This document shows, piece after piece, positions 48,741 through 60,300 of a stretch of 64,000 bases of DNA (positions within the stretch are counted from its first letter, which is position 1; the number at the start of each line of letters is the position of its first letter). The stretch covers positions 24,184,401 to 24,248,400 of the forward strand of contig NC_091193.1 in assembly GCF_040958095.1 (NCBI RefSeq). The letters are read 5' to 3'. The position numbers were made by a program, and so were the translations under genes. The notes beneath the pieces were generated by a model that made no database searches, had not been told where the DNA came from, and saw only the letters and a list, made by a program, of their open reading frames with translations. The DNA is from Procambarus clarkii (taxonomy: Eukaryota > Arthropoda > Malacostraca > Decapoda > Cambaridae).

Positions 48741-48893
48741 TAGTACTTGGTTGATACCTGGTTGATGGGGTTCTGGGAGTTGTTCTACTCCCCAAGCCCG
48801 GCCCGAGGCCAGGCTTGACTTGTGAGAGTTTGGTCCACCAGGCTGTTGCTTGGAGCGGCCCGCAGGCCCACAGCCCGGTTGGTCCGGCACTCC
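48741..48893 (-). mobile_element. LINE A-type 3' end, 5'-truncated
   Basis: On the minus strand it reads CGGGCCGCTCCAAGCAACAG, GTGGACCAAACTCTCACAAG, GGCTTGGGGAGTAGAA and tail ACCCCATCAACCAGGTATCA. This is nearly identical to 35975-36132 of LINE A and encodes the same RAAPSNSLVDQTLTS end. It is either a truncated LINE or a SINE that borrowed the LINE tail. 48894-49138 shows no gene. Confidence 0.85.
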
Positions 48894-49138
48894 TTGGAGA
48901 TACTGGTATTGGTACAGTGGACCAGTACCAAAACTGTGAGGAAATACTGAAGGAGCAGAACCTCACCACACTTAAGACACAATCGAGGAGACACGGTAAC
49001 GATATGAGAGATTCTTAAGAAAATCGAAGAGGTGATAAAGAGGAAATGGTCACCATAAGGCAAGGAGTAGGAAAAAAGCTCCGGGTACAGATGCGTTACA
49101 ATGATACTGTGTTATGGAGGGAGTGAATATACGGAGTG

Positions 49139-49360
<222 letters not shown>

Positions 49361-49664
49361 GAGCACAAAAATCTATTAATGGAAGCCTCATGTTTTTACG
49401 AAACTGTTGCGTGGAATGCACGTGAAAAATTATTTTCATCTAAAAAGGGCATGAAAGGCAATTTTGGTGGGGGCATAAAATAAGATAAAGGCCGACGATT
49501 CAGAGGTGCGAGGAGAGGTGGGGAGGAGGGCAGCAGCTGCCAGCCTCACGCCACCAAATATGTCAACACACCTGACTACACTACAGGTCCACCACGACCA
49601 CCTGCCACCCACACCATCTGGGAGCCTGCACAACTGAGGTAAAAGTTTCGCCAACTTCCTCCAG
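49361..49664. other. Stretch without recognised genes
   Basis: Single-copy-looking DNA. CACAACTGAGGTAAAAG near 49630 resembles a splice donor, but I see no exon evidence. Confidence 0.3.
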
Positions 49665-49790
49665 GAATTTGGGCCCCAAGTTCATCAAAACAACAAGAGA
49701 CCCAAAGGCTGCCAACTACAATTGTTTAGCACAATAGGGTGGTGATCCAGAGAGGAAGAGCCAACCGCTGCTACCTTGCCTAACATGACA
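49665..49790 (+). pseudogene. Decayed retroelement protein C-terminus
   Basis: AATTTGGGCCCCAAGTTCAT, AAACAACAAGAGACCC, TGGTGATCCAGAGAGGAA match the better preserved copy at 52360-52460 (AGTTGGGGTCCAAGCTAAT, AAACAACTAGAGACCC, TGGCGATCCAGAGAGGAA). The frame is lost. Confidence 0.6.
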
Positions 49791-50075
49791 AGTGTATAAA
49801 TATGTGAAGCTCTATAACAAAGGGGACGTTAATACGTTGCTAAATATATAAACACAAAATATAGCACTTAATAATGTATATAAATTGGATAGGTTTAGAT
49901 TAAGGAAAGAGCTGGGAAGATAATTGCTTTTAAATAAGGTGATTAATCTATAAACAAAAATTACCGGGTAAAACAAATTAAAGATGTGAAAACCCATGAT
50001 TTTCTCTAGGGGAGGTTAAACCTATTTCTGAATGGGTTTGAGTTGATATAAGCAGGAGCTGCATCGTATAGTTTT

Positions 50076-50324
50076 CAGTTGCATATTGGCTTGGGGACCA
50101 TTCAACCTTGTTGGCATTTGTGTTGCTCGCGTGGCTCCACCAAGTGAGATGGTTCATGAAATATCTATGTCCAAGTTGGCCACCGAGCGCTGTCGGGTCT
50201 TGGATAAATAGTCTCACGACTACCAAGATTTTTGTAGTCATGTGGTCTAGCGGTTAAAGAACCAGATACGCCATAGTGCTGCTCCTGGCTGCCTGGGTTC
50301 GAATCCTTCTGGGGTGTGGAATTT

Positions 50325-50331
<7 letters not shown>
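50076..50331 (+). mobile_element. tRNA-like SINE family (AT-tailed), diverged
   Basis: 50076-50130 (TTTTCAGTTGCATATTGG, TTGGGGACCATTCAACC) matches the tail of the SINE pair at 53043-53567. 50225-50331 is a new tRNA-like head: GTGGTCTAGCGGTTAAAG (box A) and CTGGGTTCGAATCC (box B), then TCTGGGGTGTGGAATTTTCAG leading into (TA)n. Tail followed by head in the same order as the 53-kb copies suggests a tandem or dimeric family. Before it, 49791-50075 is AT-rich with no feature. Confidence 0.65.

Positions 50332-50420
<89 letters not shown>
50332..50420. repeat. (TA)n microsatellite
   Basis: Pure TA for about 88 bp, directly after the SINE tail, as with the other members of this family (52906-53042, 53536-53567). 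Confidence 0.97.
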
Positions 50421-50422
<2 letters not shown>

Positions 50423-50997
50423 CAAAAACACTGATCTAAGTATGCGGAAAAGTCACATTTGAAGAATTAGAGAATGCTGTAAGCGTTTTCAGCTCAATTG
50501 GCCTTCATCAGAGCAAGATAGTGGGGGGGGGGGGGGGAAGATGATTGATGAAGATTAAGCCACCCAAGAGGTAACACGGGCATGAATAGCCCGTAAAGGA
50601 GGGAAGGTTTAGTGGGCAAATCATACAGTCAGTCCCCAGTGGGAGACAGGTCACCTGACCACCAGGAAATGGGGATGAAACCATACTTTTATTAAGGAGA
50701 AAGGGGGCGGGGGGGGGGGGGGGGAAGAGAAAGAGGAAGGAAGAACAAAGAAAGGAAGATAGCGTGAACAAATGTTCTTTCCTCTCATCAAAAACACAAG
50801 AGAATATCGTTTAATATAAAAGTGCCGCCGGTCAAAAAAAACAAAAAACGTGGTAAATGAATGTTACATTGTACTGACGCGGTATATTGTAGTTTATATG
50901 GGGGTCTAGTCTGTATATGTCAGGGCTTACATTAGGGATGCTGTCACGTTGTTCACGGCTGACTCAATAAAATTTCGTTCAAAGAAACCCTTACTTA
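50421..50997. other. Unclassified sequence with two G runs
   Basis: Starts CACAAAAACACTGATCTAAG, contains GGCCTTCATCAGAGCAAG, and has G runs at 50522-50538 and about 50708-50723. It looks like an interspersed repeat body, but I cannot classify it. No supported ORF. Confidence 0.35.
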
Positions 50998-51345
50998 AGA
51001 ACATAAGAATAAAAGTAACTGCAGCAGGCCTATTGGCCCATACGAGGCAGCTCCCATTTATAACCACCCCATCCCACTCACGTACATGTCCAACCCACGC
51101 TTGAAACAATCAAGGGACCCCACCACGCTACGCGGTAATTGGTTCCACAAATAAACAACCCTGTTACCGAACCAGTATTTACCCAGATCTTTCCTAAATT
51201 TAAACTTATCCAATTTATACCCATTGTTTCGTGCCAAATGCATTACTTTTAACAATACATTTGGGCCCTCTGAAGTCGATAGAATGATCACATCAACTGG
51301 AATGTGAATACAATGCACTAGAGAGCTGGGCTGTACGAATAGCAT
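50998..51345 (-). pseudogene. LINE D: C-terminal fragment of a LINE ORF2
   Basis: The minus strand encodes NNGYKLDKFKFRKDLGKYWF, GNRVVYLWNQLPRSVV and CFKRGLDMYV, a pattern typical of the C-terminal end of jockey/CR1-like reverse transcriptases (NRVV..WN.LP..VV). The 3' side ends at TTACTTTTATTCTTATGTTC (minus strand). The same 3' sequence is inside both palindrome arms (19312-19440, 28381-28509), so this family predates or fed the palindromic element. No catalytic core is present. Confidence 0.75.
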
Positions 51346-51811
51346 AAGAGATGGTTTAAACGTGAGGAAAGATATTTACCAGTTTTGTTGATATAAACAA
51401 TACACCCGCCATGCCAGGGATGGAGCACACACAACCCGCTACAGATGGGGCACAGTTCTTAATTAAAATGTACTTAACTGTGTTATTATTTTTGAACACT
51501 GGGTTAACATTAAGGGTTGTAAGGGCTGGGGCAGGTTTTGGTAGTCCTTCAAAATACGATACAACCAGTTTTATTTTTTTAGTTCCGGTTTAAACTTGGG
51601 AGTACGTTTACAACACGTCCATTTAGCTCCCACAAACGCAACACCCAAGAAAGATTTGGGATATTTTAACTTCCTCCCAATTTCATATATTTTCGGTATT
51701 TCTTCATAACAAAATTCCGGGCTGCAAATTCTTAGAGCACTGAGAAACAATTTTTTTTTTCATGAGCCACAATCAGAGCAAGAGCCATACTTGGTGCACC
51801 GCGCCTGACCC
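51346..51811. other. Stretch without recognised genes
   Basis: No supported ORF or known repeat. A 60-codon ORF at 51411-51593 has no features. Confidence 0.35.
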
Positions 51812-51841
51812 CACAACACTCTTGTGGTCAAGAGTGTTGTG
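51812..51841. repeat. Perfect hairpin, 13-bp arms
   Basis: CACAACACTCTTG - TGGT - CAAGAGTGTTGTG. The first of several small perfect inverted repeats in 51.8-53.5 kb. Confidence 0.9.
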
Positions 51842-52037
51842 ATGCACGCTGGCGTGGGGAGTATTGAGCGTGGACACCTGTACAGCAGCACAGGTCACAG
51901 CACCGCTCCTGTGCCAGGTACGTCCACTACGGGCTCACCATATACTGCTACTTGGGGAATTTTGTTCCAAGAAGCTGAACCTAAAACAACATCCTGTATA
52001 CCAGACTGAAGGCTGATAGGCACGTACAGGTAAATAC

Positions 52038-52071
52038 AATAAGCACTACGTCTCACCACGTAGTGCTTATT
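52038..52071. repeat. Perfect hairpin, 14-bp arms
   Basis: AATAAGCACTACGT - CTCACC - ACGTAGTGCTTATT, directly before the (AT)n run at 52075-52152. Confidence 0.9.
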
Positions 52072-52072
52072 C

Positions 52073-52074
<2 letters not shown>

Positions 52075-52152
<78 letters not shown>
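52075..52152. repeat. (AT)n microsatellite
   Basis: About 78 bp of pure TA. Confidence 0.97.
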
Positions 52153-52154
<2 letters not shown>

Positions 52155-52516
52155 CGTTTCATCTTTAACCAACACCTATGTTGATTTCGGTGCCGCACAG
52201 GCAGGAGGTGCTGTGAATCACCGGGAAGCAGCCAAGTCACGTAAATACAGAGACCTTGATCAATACTACAATTTTGTCCCCATTGCCTCAGAGGCACCAA
52301 GGGGGACTTTTATCCCAGGCACCAAGTGCCTGGGATAAAAGTGCTGCTAGTTATTTTAAGGAGTTGGGGTCCAAGCTAATTGAAACAACTAGAGACCCTA
52401 GAGTCGCCAGTTTTCTCTTTCAGCGCCTTAGTGTGGCGATCCAGAGAGGAAATGCTCACTGCATCCATGGTTCCTGCCCGCCATCTGAGGAGCTAGAGGA
52501 GCTATACAACTTGTGA
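52153..52516 (+). pseudogene. C-terminal fragment of a retroelement polyprotein
   Basis: One frame reads VDFGAAQAGGAVNHREAAKS and YYNFVPIASEAP, then a shift within the hairpin at 52306-52342. The next frame reads SYFKELGSKLIETTRDPRV, FLFQRLSVAIQRGNAHC and stops at 52514-52516. The pattern (VPIA.E..., F..LG..L...T.DPR...FL.QRLS.AIQRGNA) resembles C-terminal ends of reverse-transcriptase ORFs I recall from marine invertebrates; the family is not certain. A polyadenylation signal AATAAA at 52580-52585 follows. Another decayed copy is at 49665-49790. Confidence 0.6.
52306..52342. repeat. Perfect hairpin, 17-bp arms, interrupting a coding remnant
   Basis: ACTTTTATCCCAGGCAC - CAA - GTGCCTGGGATAAAAGT. 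The right arm looks like an inverted copy of the left made in place, and the coding frame of the remnant changes across it. Confidence 0.9.
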
Positions 52517-52636
52517 CAAGCAGCCTTGTACCCTGCATGTAACCAATGTTGTAACCCTTTTTGTGTAATGAAATTTTAAAATAAAGTTAAATATCTATAC
52601 AGACATACAAAAAGAATAGGGGTGGTAGTAGAAGAA

Positions 52637-52745
52637 AATATCAAAGTTCCCGCAGCCTCTCCGAGACACAAACCAGGGTTTTACACAACTCCCCTATTGA
52701 CATAGCTCGAGTGCATGGGGGAGTTGTGTAAAACAATATCAAAGT
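52637..52745. repeat. Foldback segment flanked by 11-bp direct repeats
   Basis: AATATCAAAGT at 52637-52647 and 52735-52745 brackets 87 bp. Inside it GTTTTACACAACTCCCC (52678-52694) pairs perfectly with 52718-52734 across a 23-nt loop. The right arm abuts the right direct repeat. It may be a tiny insertion with target duplication, or a template-switch product. Confidence 0.75.
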
Positions 52746-52856
52746 GTTCAGTGAGGATCCACAAAGTCTTCTGAGTACTCTTTATTTTCTCCTCCGAGGC
52801 TATGGGTCCCTATACTTGCACCAGAGGTGGTACCCCTTATACATACATATTATATA

Positions 52857-53496
<640 letters not shown>

Positions 53497-53530
53497 TTGT
53501 ATATAGTCCTGGGGACCATTCAGGCTTGTT

Positions 53531-53567
<37 letters not shown>

Positions 53568-53571
<4 letters not shown>

Positions 53572-53802
53572 GATAAAATGGAAGGGAGGTGGAGATTGGG
53601 ATGAACACGAGGAAAGAGGAAACAGGTGTTGCGTGTAAGGTGAGAGAGTGGGAGGAACTAGAGGGGGAACACTGGAGGCTACACCAGCGGTGCTCTACAA
53701 CCTGCCTTCACCACAACCTTCCTGCTCCATCACAACCTTCCCTACAACATTATAGTAACTTCAGGTTTACTACCATGTGGTGCGGGCTGAAGGTCATGTT
53801 GA
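53568..53802. other. Flank before the minisatellite
   Basis: No gene supported. It ends at GAGTGGCCCACTCCCC, where the 15-bp repeat begins. Open frames crossing from here are the repeat's own. Confidence 0.35.
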
Positions 53803-56543
53803 GTGGCCCACTCCCCCGAGGCCACACTCTCCCGAGGCCACACTCCCCCGAGGCCACACTCCCCCGAGGCCACACTCCCCCGTGGCCACACTCCCCCGAG
53901 GCCACACTCCCCCGAGGCCACACTCCCCCGAGGCCACACTCCCCCGTGGCCACACTCCCCCGTGGCCACACTCCCCCGAGGCCACACTCCCCCGAGGCCA
54001 CACTCCCCCGTGGCCACACTCCCCCGAGGCCACACTCCCCCGAGGCCACACTCCCCCGAGGCCACACTCCCCCGTGGCCACACTCCCGCGAGGCCACACT
54101 CCCCCGTGGCCACACTCCCGAGGCCACACCCCCGTGGCCACACTCCCCGAGGCCACACTCCCCCGAGGCCACACTCCCCCGAGGCCACACTCCCCGAGGC
54201 CACACTCCCCCGAGGCCACACTCCCCCGAGGCCACACTCCCCCGTGGCCACACTCCCCCGAGGCCACACTCCCCCGTGGCCACACTCCCTCGAGGCCACA
54301 CTCCCCCGAGGCCACACTCCCGAGGCCACACTCCCCCGAGGCCACACTCCCGAGGCCACACTCCCCCGAGGCCACACCCCCGTGGCCACACTCCCCGAGG
54401 CCACACTCCCCCGTGGCCACACTCCCCCGAGGCCACACTCCCCCGAGGCCACACTCCCCCGAGGCCACACTCCCCCGAGGCTACACTCCCCCGAGGCCAC
54501 ACTCCCCCGTGGCCACACTCCCCCGTGGCCACACTCCCCCGAGGCCACACTCCCCCGAGGCCACACTCCCCCGTGGCCACACTCCCCCGAGGCCACACTC
54601 CCCCGAGGCCACACTCTCCCGAGGCCACACTCCCCCGAGGCCACACTCCCCCGTGGCCACACTCCCCCGTGGCCACACTCCCCCGAGGCCACACTCCCCC
54701 GTGGCCACACTCCCCCGAGGCCACACCCCCGTGGCCACACTCCCCGAGGCCACACTCCCCCGAGGCCACACTCCCCCGAGGCCACACTCTCCCGAGGCCA
54801 CACTCCCCCGAGGCCACACTCCCCCGAGGCCACACTCCCCCGAGACCACACCCCCGTGGCCACACTCCCCGAGGCCACACTCCCCCGAGGCCACACTCCC
54901 CCGAGGCCACACTCCCCCGTGGCCACACTCCCCCGAGGCCACACTCCCCCGAGGCCACACTCCCCCGTTGCCACACTCCCTCGAGGCCACACTCCCCCGA
55001 GGCCACACTCCCCCGAGGCCACACTCCCCCGTGGCCACACTCCCCCGAGGCCACACCCCCGTGGCCACACTCCCCGAGGCCACACTCCCCCGAGGCCACA
55101 CTCCCCCGAGGCCACACTCTCCCGAGGCCACACTCCCCCGAGGCCACACTCTCCCGAGGCCACACTCCCCCGAGGCCACACTCCCCCGAGGCCACACTCC
55201 CCCGTGGCCACACTCCCGAGGCCACACTCCCCCGTGGCCACAATCCCGAGGCCACACTCCCCCGAGGCCACACTCCCGAGGCCACACTCCCCGAGGCCAC
55301 ACTCCCCCGAGGCCACACTCTCCCGAGGCCACACTCCTTCGAGGCCACACTCTCCCGAGGCCACACTCCCCCGAGGCCACACTCCCCCGAGGCCACACTC
55401 CCCCGAGGCCACACTCCCCCGAGGCCACACTCCCCCGAGGCCACACTCTCCCGAGGCCACACTCCCCCGAGGCCACACTCCCCCGAGGCCACACTCCCCC
55501 GAGGCCACACTCCCCCGAGGCCACACTCCCCCGTGGCCACACTCCCGAGGCCACACTCCCCCGAGGCCACACCCCCGTGGCCACACTCCCCGAGGCCACA
55601 CTCCCCCGTGGCCACACTCCCGAGGCCACACTCCCCCGAGGCCACACCCCCGTGGCCACACTCCCCGAGGCCACACTCCCCCGAGGCCACACTCCCCCGT
55701 GGCCACACTCCCGAGGCCACACTCCCCCGAGGCCACACCCCCGTGGCCACACTCCCCGAGGCCACACTCCCCCGAGGCCACACTCCCCCGAGGCCACACT
55801 CCCCGAGGCCACACTCCCCGAGGCCACACTCCCCGAGGCCACACTCTCCCGAGGCCACACTCCCCCGAGGCCACACTCCCCCGAGGCCACACTCCCCCGA
55901 GGCCACACTCTCCCGAGACCACACTCTCCCGAGGCCACACTCCCCCGTGGCCACACTCCCGAGGCCACACTCCCCCGAGGCCACACCCCCGTGGCCACAC
56001 TCCCCGAGGCCACACTCCCCCGAGGCCACACTCCCCGAGGCCACACTCCCCGAGGCCACACTCCCCCGAGGCCACACTCCCCCGAGGCCACACTCCCCCG
56101 AGGCCACACTCCCCCGAGGCCACACTCCCCCGAGGCCACACTCTCCCGAGGCCACACTCTCCCGAGGCCACACTCCCCGAGGCCACACTCTCCCGAGGCC
56201 ACACTCCCCCGAGGCCACACTCCCTCGAGGCCACACTCCCCGAGGCCACACTCTCCCGAGGCCACACTCCCCCGAGGCCACACTCCCCCGAGGCCACACT
56301 CCCTCGAGGCCACACTCCCCCGAGGCCACACTCTCCCGAGGCCACACTCCCCCGAGGCCACACTCTCCCGAGGCCACACTCCCCCGAGGCCACACTCCCC
56401 CGAGACCACACTCCCTCGAGGCCACACTCCCCCGAGGCCACACTCTCCCGAGGCCACACTCCCCCGAGGCCACACTCCCCCGAGACCACACTCCCTCGAG
56501 GCCACACTCCCCCGAGGCCACACTCCCCCGAGGCCACACTCCG
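53803..56543 (+). repeat. GC-rich minisatellite, 15-bp units
   Basis: Unit CACTCCCCCGAGGCC with GTGGCC, TCTCCC and short 12- to 14-bp variants. Because 15 is a multiple of three and the unit has no stop in most frames, ORFs of up to 1,010 codons run on both strands (HSPEATLPRG and GECGLGGVWPRG repeats). I treat these as artefacts. The C/G strand asymmetry is strong. Confidence 0.95.
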
Positions 56544-56567
56544 CCAACAATATAATACATAGTTCAT

Positions 56568-56748
56568 GTTCCCCCCAGGTAACGTTCTCATGGGACAATA
56601 AACGTTCCACCCCAGATAACGGTCTCATGGGACAAAATAAACGTTCCACCCCAGATAACGTTCTCATGGGACAAAATAAACGTTCCTCCCCAGATAACGT
56701 TCTCATGGGACAAAATAAACGTTCCTCCCCAGATAACGTTCACGTGGG
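56568..56748 (+). repeat. Short tandem repeat, 37-39-bp units
   Basis: Units starting AACGTTCTCATGGGAC at 56581, 56618, 56657, 56696 and a partial at 56735. The first lacks two bases (37 bp). 56749-56953 has no supported feature. Confidence 0.92.
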
Positions 56749-56953
56749 CGAGATGTGTGAGCAAGGTGGGGAAGTGTTACTAAACAACACGTACTGTACA
56801 GTACAGTAATGAAGACGCTGGCCAGGAGCCCCCGAGACAGAGACAGACAGACACAGACACCATTGATGGCACCAACGCACCTTTAACCAGAGCGGCTCAG
56901 CGGAGCCGGTAAAATGCACCCTCATGGCTTCCTAAGAATCACCTCCATATTCC

Positions 56954-59458
56954 CATTCTTACTGGTCAAGGCGTTCCTGTGGCCCTTCTTACTGGTCAAG
57001 GTGTTCCTGCGGCCATTCTTGCTGGTCAAGGTGTTCCTGCGGCCATTCTTACTGGTCAAGGTGTTCCTGCGGCCATTCTTACTGGTCAAGGTGTTCCTGC
57101 AGCCATTCTTGCTGGTCAAGGTGTTCCTGCGGCCATTCTTGCTGGTCAAGGTGTTCCTGCGGCCATTCTTGCTGGTCAAGGTGTTCCTGCAGCCATTCTT
57201 GCTGGTCAAGGTGTTCCTGCGGCCATTCTTACTGGTCAAGGTGTTCCTGCAGCCATTCTTACTGGTCAAGGCGTTCCTGCGGCCATTCTTACTGGTCAAG
57301 GTGTTCCTGTGGCCATTCTTGCTGGTCAAGGCGTTCCTGCGGCCATTCTTACTGGTCAAGGCGTTCCTGCGGCCATTCTTACTGGTCAAGGCGTTCCTGC
57401 GGCCATTCTTACTGGTCAAGGCGTTCCTGCGGCCATTCTTACTGGTCAAGGTGTTCCTGCGGCCATTCTTACTGGTCAAGGCGTTCCTGCGGCCATTCTT
57501 GCTGGTCAAGGCGTTCCTGCGGCCATTCTTACTGGTCAAGGCGTTCCTGCGGCCATTCTTACTGGTCAAGGCGTTCCTGCGGCCATTCTTACTGGTCAAG
57601 GTGTTCCTGCGGCCATTCTTACTGGTCAAGGCGTTCCTGCGGCCATTCTTGCTGGTCAAGGCGTTCCTGCGGCCATTCTTACTGGTCAAGGCGTTCCTGC
57701 GGCCATTCTTACTGGTCAAGGTGTTCCTGCAGCCATTCTTACTGGTCAAGGCGTTCCTGCAGCAATTCTTACTGGTCAAGGCATTCCTTCGGCCATTCTT
57801 ACTGGTCAAGGCGTTCCTGCAGCCATTCTTACTGGTCAAGGCGTTCCTGCAGCCATTCTTACTGGTCAAGGTGTTCCTGTGGCCATTCTTACTGGTCAAG
57901 GCGTTCCTGCGGCCATTCTTACTGGTCAAGGCGTTCCTGCGGCCATTCTTACTGGTCAAGGTGTTCCTGTGGCCATTCTTGCTGGTCAAGGCGTTCCTGC
58001 AGCCAATCTTACTGGTCAAGGCGTTCCTGCGGCCATTCTTACTGGTCAAGGCGTTCCTGTGGCCATTCTTGCTGGTCAAGGTGTTCCTGCGGCCATTCTT
58101 ACTGGTCAAGGTGTTCCTGCGGCCATTCTTACTGGTCAAGGTGTTCCTGCGGCCATTCTTACTGGTCAAGGTGTTCCTGCGGCCATTCTTACTGGTCAAG
58201 GTGTTCCTGTGGCCATTCTTGCTGGTCAAGGCGTTCCTGCGGCCATTCTTACTGGTCAAGGCGTTCCTGCGGCCATTCTTACTGGTCAAGGCGTTCCTGC
58301 GGCCATTCTTACTGGTCAAGGCGTTCCTGCGGCCATTCTTACTGGTCAAGGTGTTCCTGCGGCCATTCTTACTGGTCAAGGCGTTCCTGCGGCCATTCTT
58401 GCTGGTCAAGGCGTTCCTGCGGCCATTCTTACTGGTCAAGGCGTTCCTGCGGCCATTCTTACTGGTCAAGGCGTTCCTGCGGCCATTCTTACTGGTCAAG
58501 GTGTTCCTGCGGCCATTCTTACTGGTCAAGGCGTTCCTGCGGCCATTCTTGCTGGTCAAGGCGTTCCTGCGGCCATTCTTACTGGTCAAGGCGTTCCTGC
58601 GGCCATTCTTACTGGTCAAGGTGTTCCTGCAGCCATTCTTACTGGTCAAGGCGTTCCTGCAGCAATTCTTACTGGTCAAGGCATTCCTTCGGCCATTCTT
58701 ACTGGTCAAGGCGTTCCTGCAGCCATTCTTACTGGTCAAGGCGTTCCTGCAGCCATTCTTACTGGTCAAGGTGTTCCTGTGGCCATTCTTACTGGTCAAG
58801 GCGTTCCTGCGGCCATTCTTACTGGTCAAGGCGTTCCTGCGGCCATTCTTACTGGTCAAGGTGTTCCTGTGGCCATTCTTGCTGGTCAAGGCGTTCCTGC
58901 AGCCAATCTTACTGGTCAAGGCGTTCCTGCGGCCATTCTTACTGGTCAAGGCGTTCCTGTGGCCATTCTTGCTGGTCAAGGTGTTCCTGCGGCCATTCTT
59001 ACTGGTCAAGGTGTTCCTGCGGCCATTCTTACTGGTCAAGGTGTTCCTGCGGCCATTCTTACTGGTCAAGGTGTTCCTGCGGCCATTCTTACTGGTCAAG
59101 GCGTTCCTGTGGCCATTCTTGCTGGTCAAGGTGTTCCTGCGGCCATTCTTACTGGTCAAGGTGTTCCTGCGGCCATTCTTACTGGTCAAGGTGTTCCTGC
59201 GGCCATTCTTACTGGTCAAGGTGTTCCTGCGGCCATTCTTGCTGGTCAAGGTGTTCCTGCGGCCATTCTTGCTGGTCAAGGTGTTCCTGCGGCCATTCTT
59301 ACTGGTCAAGGTGTTCCTGCGGCCATTCTTACTGGTCAAGGTGTTCCTGCGGCCATTCTTACTGGTCAAGGTGTTCCTGAGGCCATTCTTGCTGGTCAAG
59401 GTGTTCCTGCGGCCATTCTTACTGGTCAAGGTGTTCCTGAGGCCATTCTTGCTGGTCA
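56954..59458 (+). repeat. Minisatellite, exact 30-bp units with a 900-bp higher-order copy
   Basis: Unit core TTCTTACTGGTCAAGG then CGTTCCTGCGGCCA, varying at few sites (A/G in ACTGG, GCG/GTG, CGG/CAG/TGG). The block from about 57301 to 58200 is repeated at 58201-59100 with the same pattern of variants, including the rare AGCAATTC (57770, 58670), CATTCCTTC (57782, 58682) and CAATCTT units. All frames are open (LLVKVFLRPF, AILTGQGVPA, NGRRNTLTSK), which I regard as non-coding. Confidence 0.96.
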
Positions 59459-59959
59459 CAGCAAGAATGTCACAGTCTGTCTCTATTCTTACCATAACGC
59501 CCCAGTTTCTCTGACTCTTTAATTACATTATTACAAAGGAGAAAAGATTAAGATGAGAAGATATGAGAGAAACAGAGAGTTTGAGACTAAAAGAAGGAGA
59601 TAGAAAGAGAAAACACACTAAGACAGAAAATAAAGACTGCGACAGTAAAAAAAACCATTGCCAGAAAACAAAAGACAGTCGTTGACAGAAATAAAGACTA
59701 AGAAAGAGAAACAAAAGCTAAGACACTGAGAAACGACCGAAAAAGAGATGTAAAAGGCTAAGACATTGAAACTTAAAACATAGAGAGGATAAAGAAGGAG
59801 GAAAGGTAAGGTACAAGACTATACTAGATTAAGAGAAAAAAGGGAAGGATAAAAGAGAAGGTAAACCTAAATCAAATATTTAACACAACACACACGGAAA
59901 AATTGTATGAATTTATTTCAACAAAACTATATATGTAAGGTTAGGTTAAAGATCTTATA
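59459..59959. other. Purine-rich stretch
   Basis: AGA- and AAG-rich + strand (GAGAAAAGATTAAGATGAGA and similar), with no regular period and no ORF I can support. Confidence 0.4.
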
Positions 59960-60300
59960 TTCAACAATTATGGTCTAACACATACATAAACACCACAACT
60001 TTAACAAATACATGTTGAAATGGTTAAATACCTCATCTTAAAAAAAAAACACTTGAAATGCATAAACATCTTTCTTAAACAATATTCCTTGAAATGCATA
60101 AACACCTATTTGAGCAGTTAACCCTTCAAATGAATAAATTACCCATATATAACAAATATTGCTTGATAATGCTTAAATACCCTAATCTTAACCATATACC
60201 CCCCCTTGAAACGGATAAGCACCATATCTTTAACAAATACCCCTTGAAATGCATTCACACCATATATAACAATTAACCATTTAAAATGAAGCAAAATGTA
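59960..60300 (+). repeat. Degenerate tandem repeat, roughly 45-bp units
   Basis: Variants of CCTTGAAATGCATAAACACC followed by TCTTTAACAAATA recur about seven times (60010, 60052, 60090, 60125, 60160, 60205 and 60243 areas). Confidence 0.7.

Noticed and set aside
49500-49664. Possible host exon with splice donor GAGGTAAAAG
   Set aside because: No reading frame with protein-like composition and no acceptor pairing.
53589-56809. ORFs of up to 1,010 codons on both strands
   Set aside because: A 15-bp unit keeps several frames open simultaneously; open frames on both strands show it is a length artefact.
56914-59522. 866-, 857- and 847-codon ORFs (LLVKVFLRPF, NGRRNTLTSK, AILTGQGVPA)
   Set aside because: A 30-bp unit without stops gives open frames on both strands. 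No coding context was found, though transcription was not testable here.
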